The notes: a model not told the origin generated them from the sequence alone. Shown: positions 10,871-22,700, counted from the stretch's first letter. The stretch: DNA of 64,000 nucleotides from Lota lota (GCA_026745465.1 JACYXH010000129.1:2495001-2559000); one strand, 5' to 3'. Numbers and translations are program-made.

Positions 10871-11900
10871 GCTCATTGTCTTTGTTTTTCTGCATTCAAC
10901 ACTCAACACTTTTATTGTTTAACACGCGCTAAACAATAAAACAAAAAAATGTAGATTGAAAAGTGTACTGATGTGTATCATGTGCTGTTATCAAGAGTTT
11001 TAAGCATCAATAAAGCGAAAGGGCTGGGAACAGTTTGCATCGTGTTGATGAAATCCTGAACCAAGAACTCTGCGAAAGCAAAACATTTAACAGGCCAACA
11101 TAAAGTGTGTCACAGAGACCCTGGATGATGCTAATCCTCCCGTCTCATCCATATCTGAAAAACCAGACACATCAAACTGATTCACCGTGAATATATTAGC
11201 GATCGCATGGATGGTCTTCTCCTTTGTTTTGAATGCATTCGTTAATATTGAATAGCTCAGAGTAGTTTGGTCTTGGCCTCGATATGTTTTAACCCTACTG
11301 TTGGCCAGGGCTTACGTGTGAATGCCAAACGCTGGGCTCTATAAAAGCTTGTGAGCATCAGCCTGTGGTGCTGTTCTTTATATTTATCTGAAAGCTTGAT
11401 CCCTTTTACTTTTGAAGGTCATTTTGTTCTAATGTGTGATTCAGCCCTTTATTGCAAAAGATTAAAGCAATTCTTATTTAGCAAATGAGAAAACATCAGG
11501 CTAAATATTGAGGTTAGGCAAATTTCAACTGTCTAACAGTTTGTGCTAAAGTTAAATAACTTTAAACCCTGAAGCTGGCTCTATGAACCAAGGAACACAC
11601 CCCGGAGTCTGTTCACGTCTGTTGTAGTGCTATCCACTCAAGGGGCGAGTTGAACTGGGTCTTCCGCTGGGAACCATTCAACAGAGCAGAGCAGGGGACC
11701 GTATCAAGAAGCAGAACTGCTAAGGTATCTTCTTCTTACCGGTACCATTATTTCTGTATCATCCTGATACAAAACCTTGTCGGAAAAGTGAATCATGTAA
11801 TTTTTTGTTTTCTGATTTTCCTTCTGCCCTTTTATTGCCAAGGAGCAGTGAGAGAACACTGGCTCCACGCCTGTTCTGATCTTCACTCTCGTTGGAGATA
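10871..11900. other. AT-rich intergenic sequence, nothing recognised
   Basis: No convincing coding sequence, RNA gene or repeat, apart from a second AATAAA at 11,009-11,014. Confidence 0.5.
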
Positions 11901-11904
11901 AAAG

Positions 11905-12075
11905 CACAGTGGTCTTTCTGCCGGAAATCAATCCCATTAGCATTCATGTTCAGAGCCCACACCAGCCCAGATTTAGCCACATGCAGTCTCTTTTGGCTGC
12001 CTGCAAAAGTATCCCAGTCAATATAAATGAACTCTTCTCTATTCTGGACACACAACATGGCCACTGTTAGCGCTG
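11905..12075 (-). pseudogene. possible tectonin-repeat relic
   Basis: A minus-strand frame reads SQKRLHVAKSGLVWALNMNA followed by NGIDFRQ. This fits the pattern of tectonin beta-propeller repeats (Lys-x-x-His-Val ... Gly-x-Val-Trp-x-x-Asn ... Ile-x-Phe-Arg), found in TECPR proteins and fish-egg lectins. An acceptor-like ACTTTTGCAG lies just before it on the minus strand. Only one repeat is visible and the frame then runs into unrelated residues, so I treat it as a fragment of a lost or dispersed copy. Chance resemblance is quite possible. Confidence 0.27.
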
Positions 12076-12160
12076 TTAGCGCTGTTAGCGCCACTAATGC
12101 TGGAGCTAGAGTTTCGCACTATACTGTTAGCGGCACCAATGGTGGAGCTAAGGTTTTGCA
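12062..12160. repeat. GTTAGCGC triplet and ~60-bp direct duplication
   Basis: GCTGTTAGC occurs three times, then the block CACTAATGCTGGAGCTA...TTTCGCACT recurs, diverged, as CACCAATGGTGGAGCTA...TTTTGCACT. Confidence 0.75.
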
Positions 12161-12170
12161 CTGTGGTGGT

Positions 12171-12252
12171 GGGGGGGGGGGGGGGGGGGAAACATAGCTA
12201 AATTCTGGGGGTCCTGTACACCGCGGAAACCCTCCCCCCCCCCCCCCCCCCC
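12171..12252. repeat. G19 and C19 tracts facing each other
   Basis: Nineteen G at 12,171-12,189 and nineteen C at 12,234-12,252, separated by 44 bases. They can pair as an all-GC stem. Confidence 0.9.
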
Positions 12253-12498
12253 AAATTGTCCGGATGGACACGTCCATTGGCACCAGACAGAGGAGTAGAT
12301 GATGCTATAATGTAGGAAGTAACCCAGTGGCCTGCAGCTCTCGTTCCAAGGGACCTGGCCTATTATAAATCCCACCATCCTCTGAGTAACTTCCAGCCTC
12401 CTGGTGTTTACGTATCCTTGAACCGAAGCCGCTTCGGCAACCTCTTTAGGATGCTTCTCTGGCTTACTCTAGCCTATTGGGTCAGCGTGTTTAATGAC

Positions 12499-12526
12499 GG
12501 GGGGGGGGGGGGGGGGGGGGGGGGGG
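12499..12526. repeat. G28 homopolymer
   Basis: Twenty-eight consecutive G. Confidence 0.95.
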
Positions 12527-13070
12527 CGTCATCCTGTAAAACAACTAACACACAGGGCCACCACAGTTAACGTACGGTACGGTAACGTAACGTCCGCATC
12601 GCTCGCACCCCGTTCTCCGGGAACAGAGGATGAAGACGGAGATGCGGAGGGGGTGTACGAATAGTGTACGTTTTCCATACGGCTTCAGCATGAAGGAGGT
12701 GGGGTGAGCGGGACGTCCCCCCCATCGCCTTCTAAAAATACCGCCGCTCTTCAATAACGTATCATCTCCGCTCACCAGGGCTGTCACAACCATGCAGCTC
12801 TCCTCTGCCGTCCCATAATCACAGAGCATTCTGAGGCGTGAATACAGTCCTGATGGAGCTCACTGACGGCAGGCATTGTCTGTCTTCTGGTGGACATAAA
12901 CCAGTTCCATTATGCCTCAGATATAATGCTCCAAAGGTCCGTGTTTGATTACGTTTGTGGGGGTTTAAACATCACCTAGCATCATGGGAAATCAAAAAAC
13001 ACAGCTTCACAATCTCAGCTGATTGTCAAAGAGAGAACGTACGCCGTTGTGAACCACTGCTTCCTCACTC
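12527..13070. other. unique sequence, nothing recognised
   Basis: The minus-strand frame at 12,545-12,829 has no recognisable domain. Confidence 0.5.
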
Positions 13071-13230
13071 TCTCTCCGCCTCTCTCTCTCTCTCTCTCTC
13101 CCCCCTCTCTCTCTCTCTCTCTCTCTCTCCCCCTCTCTCTCTCTCCCCCCCCTCTCTCTCTCTCCTCCCCCTCTCTCTCTCTCCCCCCTCTCTCTCTCTC
13201 TCCCCCTCTCTCTCTCTCTCTCTCTCTCTC

Positions 13231-13290
<60 letters not shown>

Positions 13291-13376
13291 CCCCCTCTCT
13301 CTCTCTCTCTCTCCCCCTCTCCCCCTCTCTCTCTCTCTCTCTCTCTCCCCCCCCCTCTCTCTCTCTCTCTCTCTCC
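13066..13376. repeat. (CT)n / C-run compound microsatellite
   Basis: About 310 bases of CT dinucleotides punctuated by CCCCC-type runs. All three open frames across it (Ser/Leu/Pro or Glu/Arg) are repeat translations. Confidence 0.95.
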
Positions 13377-13572
13377 ACCACCTAGAGGTTCACACCAATA
13401 TTCTCCAGGGTTTCTTTTATTTTATATTTTATATATTATAATATCTACACCTTCATGGCTCCATCTCTCCTGATCTGCTTTTTATGGAAAATAAACCCCG
13501 CCACTGAGCCGTGTGGCTGGTCACCACCACTGTGGTCTTATTAGCTCTGAACACACCACACATATTGAGGCG

Positions 13573-13660
13573 CCCCCCCCCCCTAACACCGTGCTTCGGC
13601 AGCCTGGGATTAGGCTCTGCTGTTTGGCAGAATGGAGGCTGGGGGGGGGGGGGGGGGGGG
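13573..13660. repeat. C11 and G20 homopolymers
   Basis: C11 at 13,573-13,583 and G20 at 13,641-13,660, another C/G pair separated by about 57 bases. Confidence 0.9.
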
Positions 13661-14041
13661 TAATAAAAGCTCTGGATGGAAGGGCGATGCTAGAAGGATT
13701 TGTATGGTGGTCATCTCCGATGATGCATTGGAAATTGTCACTTTTGGGTGTTAGGAAAGGGCGAATGTACAGCGAGCCAGCGAGTGTTGTGAATAAGGGT
13801 GATGCAGGACCCCTGAGCAAAGCAGAGGGGTCTAGAATTACACTGAGTAGCTTATAACATGGTTAGTAACTAAAGAAATCAATCATTTGACCAAAAATAT
13901 AACAAACAAAAACGAATTTATTGATAAAAAATAATATGTATTGCTTCCTACAACTGTATCTTACTATATCGCTTAAAGAAATTGTCTGTTCGGTTTTACG
14001 GTTGTAACTGCGTCCATAGCAAATTAAACTGTAGCCTTCTG

Positions 14042-14293
14042 AAAGGATTTTGGCGGTAATACCCCAGGTGAATTGTTGACATTGTCAAGATGTAAATCAG
14101 CCATGATTTTGGCCGCTCTTGCAAGGAGCCATTCGTGGTGTTGCAGTGGATGTCATTGTCTCCTCAACTGCCAAATTTCGAACAAGGATACACGAGGGGA
14201 TGAGTTGAACAAAAGAACATGGCCGATTTACATCTGGACATAGACAATGTCAACAATTAACCTGGGGTCATAGCAAACAGGCCAAATCCTTTA
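14042..14293. repeat. long imperfect inverted repeat (foldback), arms ~63-75 bp
   Basis: The left arm at 14,042-14,104 is the near reverse complement of the right arm at 14,219-14,293. The shared core is GAATTGTTGACATTGTC ... GATGTAAATC (left) against its complement on the right, with small indels. The intervening ~115 bases do not pair obviously. This could be a MITE-like element, a foldback transposon or a hairpin RNA source. No terminal target-site duplication is clear to me. Confidence 0.8.
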
Positions 14294-14340
14294 GGATTGG
14301 CCTACTTAGCGTTATAATTCCAATAAACTGAACATTTCCA

Positions 14341-14823
14341 TTGATGGCGAATGAATGGGACTTCTTTGGGAATATTGATGTTGACCTTTCTGTCATTTCA
14401 TTCACCTCTTTGTTCCCTTCTTTCCTGGGCTTTGCAGTTGACACCCCTGGAAACACATTTGTTACTAATGTTACAACTGGCAACAATATTACTACTAAGG
14501 CCTATCACTATCGCTTAAGCAATGGGCAATTAGGAGAGGCGCAATCCAGATCCGCTGCCATTGGCTGGATTGGAGGAAAGGATCTTGCTCCAGTTTTCCA
14601 TTTCTGTAATGGTTGGAGCCCAGTTGCTCCTCATACTGCCTTTAAATCTGTACCCAATCACAGACAACGTCTCCCTGCTGTCAAGACCAGGGCAAGAGAG
14701 GAGTTGGACAGCTGTGCTCCTCAAGTAGTGATTGGGGTACCTCCTGGAAAGCCAGGCTGCCTTGCTGATTTGGGGTATTTTGGGGGTATTTGCCCAAGGA
14801 AACGTTGCCTCATTGGCTCGTGA
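14341..14823 (+). other. 160-codon open frame, unrecognised
   Basis: An uninterrupted frame of non-repetitive composition starts 48 bases after the foldback. It reads MMANEWDFFGNIDVDLSVIS and later contains GFAVDTPGNTFVTNVTTGNN; I recognise no domain. A pyrimidine-rich stretch ending in TTTGCAG at 14,435-14,441 could make GTTGACACCCCTGG the start of an exon. It may be part of a transposable element that includes the foldback, or a chance frame. The end is followed within 80 bases by a SINE. Confidence 0.2.
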
Positions 14824-14899
14824 GAGTACAAAGCTGCTTGTTTGTTCAGTAAGTGTTGGTCTTTTTTCAGTGGGCGGAGGTAGAACGCTCTAGCATTAG

Positions 14900-15122
14900 G
14901 AGGGCGCAGTAGCTCAGGAGGTGGAGCAGGTTGACTTGTAACCGGAAGGTTGCTAGTTCCCCTCCTAGCTGAGTGTCGAGGTGTCCCTGAGCAAGACACC
15001 TGACCCTGACTGCTCCCGATGAGCTGGCCGTCGCCTTGCATGGTTGACACCACCGTCGGTGTGTGTATGAATGGTTGCAAGTCGCTTTGGATAGAAGCAT
15101 CTGCTAAATGCCCTCAAATGTA
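14900..15122 (+). mobile_element. tRNA-derived SINE
   Basis: Begins with a tRNA-like head: A-box TAGCTCAGGAGG matches the polymerase III consensus, and a decayed B-box lies at GGTTGCTAGTTCCCCTCC. The body contains CCCTGAGCAAGACACCTGAC, widespread in fish SINEs, and the 3' tail reads GTCGCTTTGGATAGAAGCAT followed by CTGCTAAATG, the common LINE-like tail of vertebrate tRNA-SINEs. Nearly full length with a modest number of changes. Open frames on either strand through it are incidental. Confidence 0.85.
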
Positions 15123-15570
15123 AAATGTTTTTATATATGAAACATTGTCACTTTGATTAATAATGCAACAACATTTACCGGACTATTTTCTGTGGATTGA
15201 TATGATCTAGGTCCTCCAGAGTCTGTGATCAGAACTCCGTCCATAGCAACGCTCTGTGCTTCTTAGAAGCAGTCTGCTGTGCAGAAACAACAGACTGTTT
15301 AATCCCTTAATTGACCAATCAGAAACAAGTATTCAACAAAGCCGAGGAATAAAGGATGGTTAAGTCTAGGTAAGAGTTCTAGGTTCATCATGCTTACGGT
15401 TTGGGTACTAGATCAGAGATGGTTCAGTTTAAGGTAGGTTGGTGTGATATGTCTATGGAAAGCATTGCACCATGAGAAGAGCTGCACTCTTGAATAGGCA
15501 ACCATGTTGTGTTTCTAAAAGGAAACCCCCCATGTTTTATTAAACCAGGCCACTCACCAGAAGTACTCAT
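15123..15570. other. unique sequence, nothing recognised
   Basis: AT-rich sequence downstream of the SINE with no coding signal. Confidence 0.5.
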
Positions 15571-15952
15571 GTTTGTCTCTTTTTCCATCTCATTCTCTTG
15601 CTCTCCCCGTTATCTCTCTCCCTCTCGCTCTCCATCTCTTCCTCTTCCCCTCTCTTAGTTTCATCCCTCTGATTCTCTCGCCCTCTATCTCTCTCCCTCC
15701 TTCTGATACTCTCTCACCCTCTCTCTCTTCCTCCCTTTCTCTCTCACTAACTACGTTCCTCTCTTCCTCCCTTCCTTTCATCATCGCACTCTCTCTCTTC
15801 CTCCCCCCTATCTCTTTCTCAATATCTTACCCTCTATATCTTACCTGATTCTCTCTCTCTTACTTTCTCCCTCTCCTCCCTTCCTCCATCCAGCTCTTCC
15901 TCCTCCCCTTTCTCTCTTAGTTGCATCCCTCTGATTCTCTCTTCCTCTCCCT
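15571..15952. repeat. CT-rich imperfect low-complexity tract
   Basis: Polypyrimidine sequence dominated by TCTC with C and T variants; contains a diverged direct repeat (TCTCTTAGTTTCATCCCTCT at 15,650 against TCTCTTAGTTGCATCCCTCT at 15,913). Confidence 0.85.
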
Positions 15953-16072
15953 CACACACACACCCACACATGACACCCACACATACACACACACACCCAC
16001 ACACACACCCACACCCACACATGACACGCACACACACACACACACACCCACACATGACACGCACACACACCT
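15953..16072. repeat. (CA)n with CCCACACATGACA interruptions
   Basis: CA-rich tract in which an ACCCACACATGACAC unit recurs three times. Confidence 0.9.
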
Positions 16073-16081
16073 GCATTGTGT

Positions 16082-16575
16082 CATTTTGATCTTTGCGTTC
16101 AGAAAGCCAATTACCTCGTCCGTGGGCCCTAATTAGGTCCAGATATGGATTCCACGGCGACAGGAGCGGTTTATGCTCGGAGAGACGTGTGTTTTTGAGG
16201 GAGAGAGCACGCGGCTATGAAATTGAAATGTTAGCTTTTGTCTCTGAAGTGGTCGGCTACTGCTGCTCGCCGGGTGACAGGAGTCGGTGGCTTTGAGACG
16301 CGGTCACGCTGGCGGCGACCCGGTGATTAAGGGAGAGAAGGGCCTTTTGAAGGAGCTCTTTGAATGTGCTGCCGACTAACCTTCTCTCGCTGAATCATAA
16401 AGGGGAACCGTCACGCTCGGGTATTTTCCAATATGAGAGAGTGGTGCTCTGTTGGCGTGTTGTGAAAATGAGGGCGTCTGCAACCGCCACGCTGTTCCGA
16501 CTGACAAAGGAAACACGCGCAAGCTTGACTATTGACGTGATTAGAAAACAGCTGAGCGTGACGGTACCCTTTTAA
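16082..16575. promoter_or_regulatory. candidate conserved non-coding element
   Basis: About 490 bases of non-repetitive, GC-moderate sequence standing out between repeats. It contains a palindromic homeodomain-type site CCTAATTAGG near 16,128-16,137, a TGACAGG (MEIS-like) site near 16,275 and other AT-rich cores (ATTACC, TGATTAAG). No frame resembles a known protein. Candidacy rests on composition and motifs only. Confidence 0.25.
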
Positions 16576-16757
16576 GATGCACATTTAGATAAATAGTTCA
16601 CACGGGAGTCATTGAAATGGTGTACCATTACTGAAGAGAAGAAGAACATCTAGAATCTGGAATCATTAACATCAACTAGAACTTGATCTCCTAGTGTGTG
16701 GAAGAGGGGAACAGCATTTTATCTCAATCTGGTAACGGAAAGATGTTCTCCAGAATG

Positions 16758-16758
<1 letters not shown>

Positions 16759-16792
<34 letters not shown>

Positions 16793-16811
16793 TGTGTGTG
16801 TGAGTGTGTGT

Positions 16812-16854
<43 letters not shown>
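16759..16854. repeat. (GT)n followed by G29
   Basis: GT tract with TTTGTG interruptions running straight into twenty-nine G at 16,826-16,854. Confidence 0.95.
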
Positions 16855-16856
<2 letters not shown>

Positions 16857-17884
16857 TAGAGGTCAAACTGCATTGATTCCCAGGTTGTTGTGGTAAAACA
16901 GTATGGTTCTGCAGGTTTTAGTTGGTTCAAACTGATTCCAACTGGTTCTGACTATAAACAATATTAAAATGTGCAGAATCGTAGAAACAGATGTATGTAT
17001 TAACCCTAACTGTACTTTCCACAGTTTTGAACTGATACTAGTAAAAAAAGAAATCACTACAATTTCTTAAAGAGAATTATCCCTTCCACTATAATCTTCT
17101 AAAATCACGAAAAAATAAGGGAAAAATATATTCAGCGTTAAAAAGGTTTATCGAGTTGAAATGGGATATTGTCAAAGTGTTGCCATCAAAATAACATTTA
17201 CATATGCCGGAGTCCTCAAAAGACACAGCTAGGACAAGGTCATTAATTTAGAGACTTCAGATACACAAAGATTTGGTTCCTAAGCAAATTACTCATTATA
17301 ATTTCGTATGAACTAATAAAATACCTAAACTATGATTGATTTAATTTGGGGGGCTACATTTCATTGAAGAAATCTTTTTAGTTCCATTGTAAATTAACAT
17401 TTGCATACTATTATTTTTTAATAAAATATGAGAGATATTACCTAATACATTCATGTGAATGGTATATGCATATACTACAATTTATTAATCTCTGAAAGGG
17501 AAATGAGATGCCACCACATAGACATACAACATGGAAACAAGCATGATAAAATCTACAGAATTCTTAATATTCGCTTCTCTAAATTGTCCATGAAATGAAA
17601 ATGTTGTTCTATTGTGGGGCGCTTTTATTTTGTAGGCTTTAATCTTGGGTCTCCCGAGGGATCCGGGCAGAACCTGACCTCTAGGTTAACAGATAAACAA
17701 GCCCAGTCAATCTCAAGCCCGACGACAGGCAGAGAGTGATGCAGACAATAGCTCTCTTCTCTGAGACAGAGCCCCACACTAGCAACAGCCCTGGAGGACT
17801 GGTTGTGTCTGCTTGTAATTGGATGTCTTTGAGAGTTTTACATTAATGTGGTTCATGCCTTAGATGCTGCTAGGCCTGTGGCTT

Positions 17885-17921
<37 letters not shown>

Positions 17922-18534
17922 GTCTCTCTGCCCAGCTGACCTTTCCTATAGTCTCCCTTTTGTCACATAATATGTTTAAGCTAGTCTCTCAAGATTGCTA
18001 GAGCTGTATCAACCTTATTTTATAATAATTATTTAATGTAATAATCTCTCTCTCCTGTAAGACGGAACCGCCACCATGTCGAAAGGTATTTAGGACCATA
18101 CACCATAGTACTTATACAGCAAGTATAGTATAGTACAAACATACTTTCATGAACAGGGCCCGGCGAGACCTTGAGCTCAACCTCTGGTACTAGGAAGAGA
18201 AAACACGAGCTACATTCATCCCCCTCGCTGCCGTCATCATCATTAGTTTAGGCTGTTGATCTACATAATGATGATGACAACGCTGATGATGATCACAATA
18301 ACCCCCCCTCCCCAGGTGTTCTCAGTTACCTGGTGACCCGGGTATCCGTTCAGCCTGCTCATTTAAAACCCATCCGCCACCGTGCCCGGCGAACTTGTGG
18401 ATATTCAGCTCATGATCCGTAACGATCCTGATCATAAGTGTTGAACACTCGTGTGTGTGGCGACGTCGCCGCGGGACGACCGCCGATACTCACCGCCGGC
18501 TGATGAACGCTCGTCACATGAGCGGCACATCACG
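16855..18534. other. unique AT-rich intergenic sequence
   Basis: Nothing recognised. Contains a short (CT)n at 17,889-17,920 and a perfect-context ATG at 18,076 (GCCACCATGT) whose frame stops after four codons. Part of 17,620-17,880 is non-repetitive and could be regulatory. Confidence 0.5.
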
Positions 18535-18563
18535 CCCCCCCCCCCCCCCCCCCCCCCCCCCCC
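18535..18563. repeat. C29 homopolymer
   Basis: Twenty-nine consecutive C. Confidence 0.95.
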
Positions 18564-18679
18564 GCCAGCTGGACTCACCAGCGGCGTTCAGAAGCCCGGC
18601 GTCACCCGGACGATTCCAGGCGCCGCAGCCAGGAAACACACAAACAAACCAGACGTTTGTAGTAGAAGTAATACAGATG

Positions 18680-18858
18680 TGATCTCTCTCCCTCTCTCCC
18701 TCTCCCTCTCTCCCTCTCCCTCTCTCTCCCTCCCTCTCCCTCGCTCTCTCCCGCCCTCCCTCGCTCTCTCCCTCGCTCTCTCCCTCTCTCTCTCTCCCTC
18801 TCCCTCTCTCTCCCTCTCTCTCTCTCCCTCTCTCTCTCCCTCTCTCCCTCTCTCTCTG
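18680..18858. repeat. (CTCTCC)n-type polypyrimidine tract
   Basis: CT/CCCT mixture. The long minus-strand frame at 18,602-19,123 is Glu/Arg repeat translation. Confidence 0.95.
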
Positions 18859-19420
18859 TTCTGGTTGTCAGGCTATACATAGCCTGGATAGAGACAGAGA
18901 GAGTAAGTGAAGCAGCCTCTCTGAGGGCCAGTGGCGCATTGAAACATTGTTGGCGTTGGCAAACATGCGAGCGTGCACGCCTGTGCACGTTTCCACAAGC
19001 AGGACAGAGTCTGCTTCCTCCACTTCGATAAATCATAGTTTTATAGTCACTATTCATCTTCTTTATTGTGAAGCCTGGGACGCTGGCCTGCACTGAAATA
19101 TGAACACAACAAATCCAACACATTTTAAATCTTTCATATATTTATTATTATTCAATAATTAATCATTTCCTTCCACTCTCAACCAGAACGCAGGGCTCAC
19201 TGTGTATCCCAGCTAGACATTAACCAACAAGGTTGTAGTGGCAAGAAGCACGGAAACCGAAGCATTTGTAGTCTGTGTGTGGGGAAGCGTGTCACATGAT
19301 TCATTCTGGCTCTGTGTGACATCTCCGTCGCTCATCTCCCTGATGGCTACCACCAGTTTTCTCCTCTTCTGTTTGTTTTCCTGTCACCCACAACAAACTG
19401 GAGAGTTGAGCTGGCAGGAG
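18859..19420. other. unique sequence, nothing recognised
   Basis: No gene or repeat supported. Confidence 0.5.
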
Positions 19421-19429
19421 CGATGGTTT

Positions 19430-19735
19430 AGGCCTATTACTACAGAGCATTACCCCTGCAGAGCATTACTATGGTGTAGCCTTATAGCTCCATAGCATTA
19501 CTGCTACGTATCACTACTGTGCATAGCTCTACTACAGCATAGCATTACTATGGTGTAGCCTTATAGCTCCATAGCATTACTGCTACGTATCACTACTGTG
19601 CATAGCTCTACTAAGGCTTAACATTACTATGGTGTAGCCTTAGCGTGGCAGAGCATTACTACTGAATAGCTTTAGCGCTGCAAAGCATTAGCGCTGAATA
19701 GCATTAACACAGCATTAGCACTGCAGAGCAGGAGG
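19430..19735. repeat. tandem repeat, ~93-bp unit plus shorter GCATTA units
   Basis: A block containing TATGGTGTAGCCTTATAGCT ... CACTACTGTGCATAGCTCTA is duplicated almost exactly (about 19,469-19,612). It is flanked by decayed 15-20 bp GCATTACT/GCAGAGCATTA units to about 19,735. Confidence 0.85.
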
Positions 19736-22700
19736 CAGCACAAGCCAAGCTTCCCTAATACAACAAGGATCCCTCTGGAAGGCAGAGCAAGGTAAAGTGA
19801 AGCTAAATCCATAGCTAGAATAAATCCATTATTCACCAGATGCTGGGCTGGGTGGAGAGGGCGTGTGGGCCGCTGTCTGATAAAGACGTCGATACTCAAA
19901 TACTCAAATCTTCAAAAATCAAACCTTCTCAGTGCCTTCACCTGCGTGGACATCCAGAGTGGCCTTGGGAGAAGTTGAATGATGGATTATCGTTTTGAAC
20001 GCCCAGTCCCTCACTGACCAACAGCTAGCCTTGTTTTCCATCTCTCTTTATCGTGCTATCTCCCTCTTCCATTCTGTTCTCCATCCTCCTCTATATCTCT
20101 TTATCTCTCTACATAACTCTCTCTCTTCCATTTTGCTGTCCATCTTTCTCTAGCACTCTTTATCGCTCTAGCTCTCTCTTCCCTTCTATTCGCCATCTAT
20201 TTATCTCTCACCCCTAACCCACTGACTCTCTATCTTTCACTCTCACACCCCCTCGCCCACTAATGGGCCTTCTGGTACAGCTCTATACCCGTGTGAAATC
20301 ACCAGGCCCCAGGCAGCCCACTGTGATGCATTGATCCTATCAGCGCTTCCCAGGTTCCCTCCACTGGACCACGTGACGCTACGAGAAGAGAAGGTGGAAC
20401 CCGCGTACGGTCGACTGTGGTCTGGGAACGTGCACGAGGGAAGGGAAAACCTTTGGGACACGACAGCGTCAAGCGTCTCCGTGGGAATCCGCTGGATCAA
20501 AGCCGCAATCGCGTGATGAACGTCCTCCGCCGAGAGAGCGGTCAAACTGTGCCGAAAGACAGACAACTACAACAAGAAGAGATTCAAACGTGTTGTTTTT
20601 ATTCCAGACCTAATGCTATTCCTCCTATTATCCTCCTATTGTCTTTCTTACGCTCCGTGCTACATGCTCGGAGACGACCAGGGCGACGTGTGAAGATATT
20701 GGATTGTTAATTATTCATTTATATAATAACTGGGTGATTAAATGGAGGTCTGTGGACGATGAGGAATGACGACAGCACCTTTAGCTCTTAGCTGCAATTT
20801 GTTTTTGTGCATAATTTAAACCCCCTCGGAGACTCGTCCTGCTACAACACAACTCAAAGGCAAATTGGAAAAAGGAGCTCATCTGTATGTCTATCTGGTT
20901 TAATTAGCAAATGTAGTCCAACACTCAAATTAGTATTCAATCTAATGTTGATTGCTTTCATCCTGACTTATTGGACAAAAGCTTCTTCTAAATGAAGACG
21001 GATGAAATGTACCAGTGCACAAATCTCTCTTTGCTTCTGAAGGTTTCCACTGAATGTTATTTTACTTAAGATTTCATGAGGAAAAGTTCAGAGTTCAGCT
21101 GAAGAGTCGGATAGAAACATCTTCTGAGAAAGTATGAAATACTAAACGTCTATGGAAAATCTACAGAATACTATGCACAAACCACTGTTGGCTATCTCAT
21201 AATACCAACCACTGATACATGTTATTCACTAGACTAAGTTGAGTACTGATTTCGTACTGAACAGGCATCAAAGACTTGCAAGGTGTAACAACAGCACAAC
21301 TGTTCAAATGGCCGGCCTGCTATCCAGGTCTGTCTTTGATGGACGGCTGTACCACTGGTGCAGGACAGCCCTCCATCTATCTCTCCACTAACTTCCATCC
21401 CACCAGAGGAACACACAGAGAGGTTCATCATTGTGAGAAAGATAGTAACACACTGATAGACCAGACTTTTTCTCCTGCTCACGTCAACGCTTCCAAAACG
21501 CCATCAGTCTGAAACGGGGGCTATGACCTCATTTCCTCTGTAGAGGTTTGAAATTTGTTGGTCCCCTGTCCAGTGAACCCTCTTAACACATCAAGGTCAT
21601 CAGAGAAGTTTGCATCACCTACGGATGTGTGAAGGTTAATAAACGCCACAGCAAGCCTCTCTACATCTTTGGAAACTCTGGTCTCACAGGGCATCTGTTT
21701 TGCATTCCAATTACTCTGCATGGCCTAGAATAACTTTCGGACATCCGATTGACATCCATGGAAACCTCCGACTATAATTCAGCAATTAATTGCAGGATGC
21801 GATCTTTCCGACGGATGTTAGGGGGTTATTTCCACTGGATTAATCCATGAAGGGGATGGGGCTGCACGGCTGACTGGCAGAGTGTGACCCGCTTTAATTA
21901 TGTTTTAGGATGAGGTGGTGAGCAGAGGAGATATTATCACTCATAATTCAATGATAATACTGTTTCTTTTATCCAGCAGAGCGGGTTGGACTTACAGGAA
22001 CCCTAGCAACCGTGAAATAATTTCCAGGGAGAAGTTTGTCCTCTCAAACCCACGACAGGGTTTCTGCTGAAAGACTACAGGCAACAAACGTTATTCAACA
22101 GTGGGGTACAGAAGGTTACGGCTACTTCCTGAATGCTGGCTTAAGTGATGAAGGGTATTTTTATTATGAGTGTCTATGACTCACCTTCTTGAATAATGAC
22201 AATATTCATAAAACTACGGCTGCCATCATGTTTTAGTGACAGTGTTCACTAAATGAGAGCCAACACATTAACTCTGACCCAATAGACATGGCAAACCAGT
22301 GAAACTCACATTAGTCCAGTACAACCATGAGGAAAATATAGGACGTGATGTTTTAAACAGGTAAGAACGTCAAGCGGGCGGTAAGTCCCAAGTGTTACAC
22401 CTCACTATATTCTCTCATTCATGAGTTTTACTATGGGCCTTATTTACTTCGCAGCCATCTTGACTCCATCTTGGTTTTAAACGCTACCAGAACCGAGCTT
22501 GTGTGGATAAGGCTTGCCTCCCTTTTAGCTTATTTCTCTGGTTTCAGCGCAATCTAGTGGCAAATAACGCACATCTAGTACCACTCACAGCCAGTCTTTC
22601 ACAAAGTTTCACAGAGCCAGTTTGAACACAACAATGAAGGGGAGATTATCTTTTTGCTTCTGTGATCGCGAATTAAACGACACTCAAGCCATTAATTATA

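Noticed and set aside
13007-13473. long Glu/Arg and Ser/Leu/Pro open frames
   Set aside because: Pure translations of (CT)n and C runs; the same applies to frames over 18,680-18,858, 44,420-44,560, 59,465-59,815 and 63,433-63,805.
18069-18090. ATG at 18,076 in perfect Kozak context (GCCACCATGT)
   Set aside because: The frame ends after four codons (Met-Ser-Lys-Gly-Ile-stop region) and the adjacent GTATTT is a poor donor.
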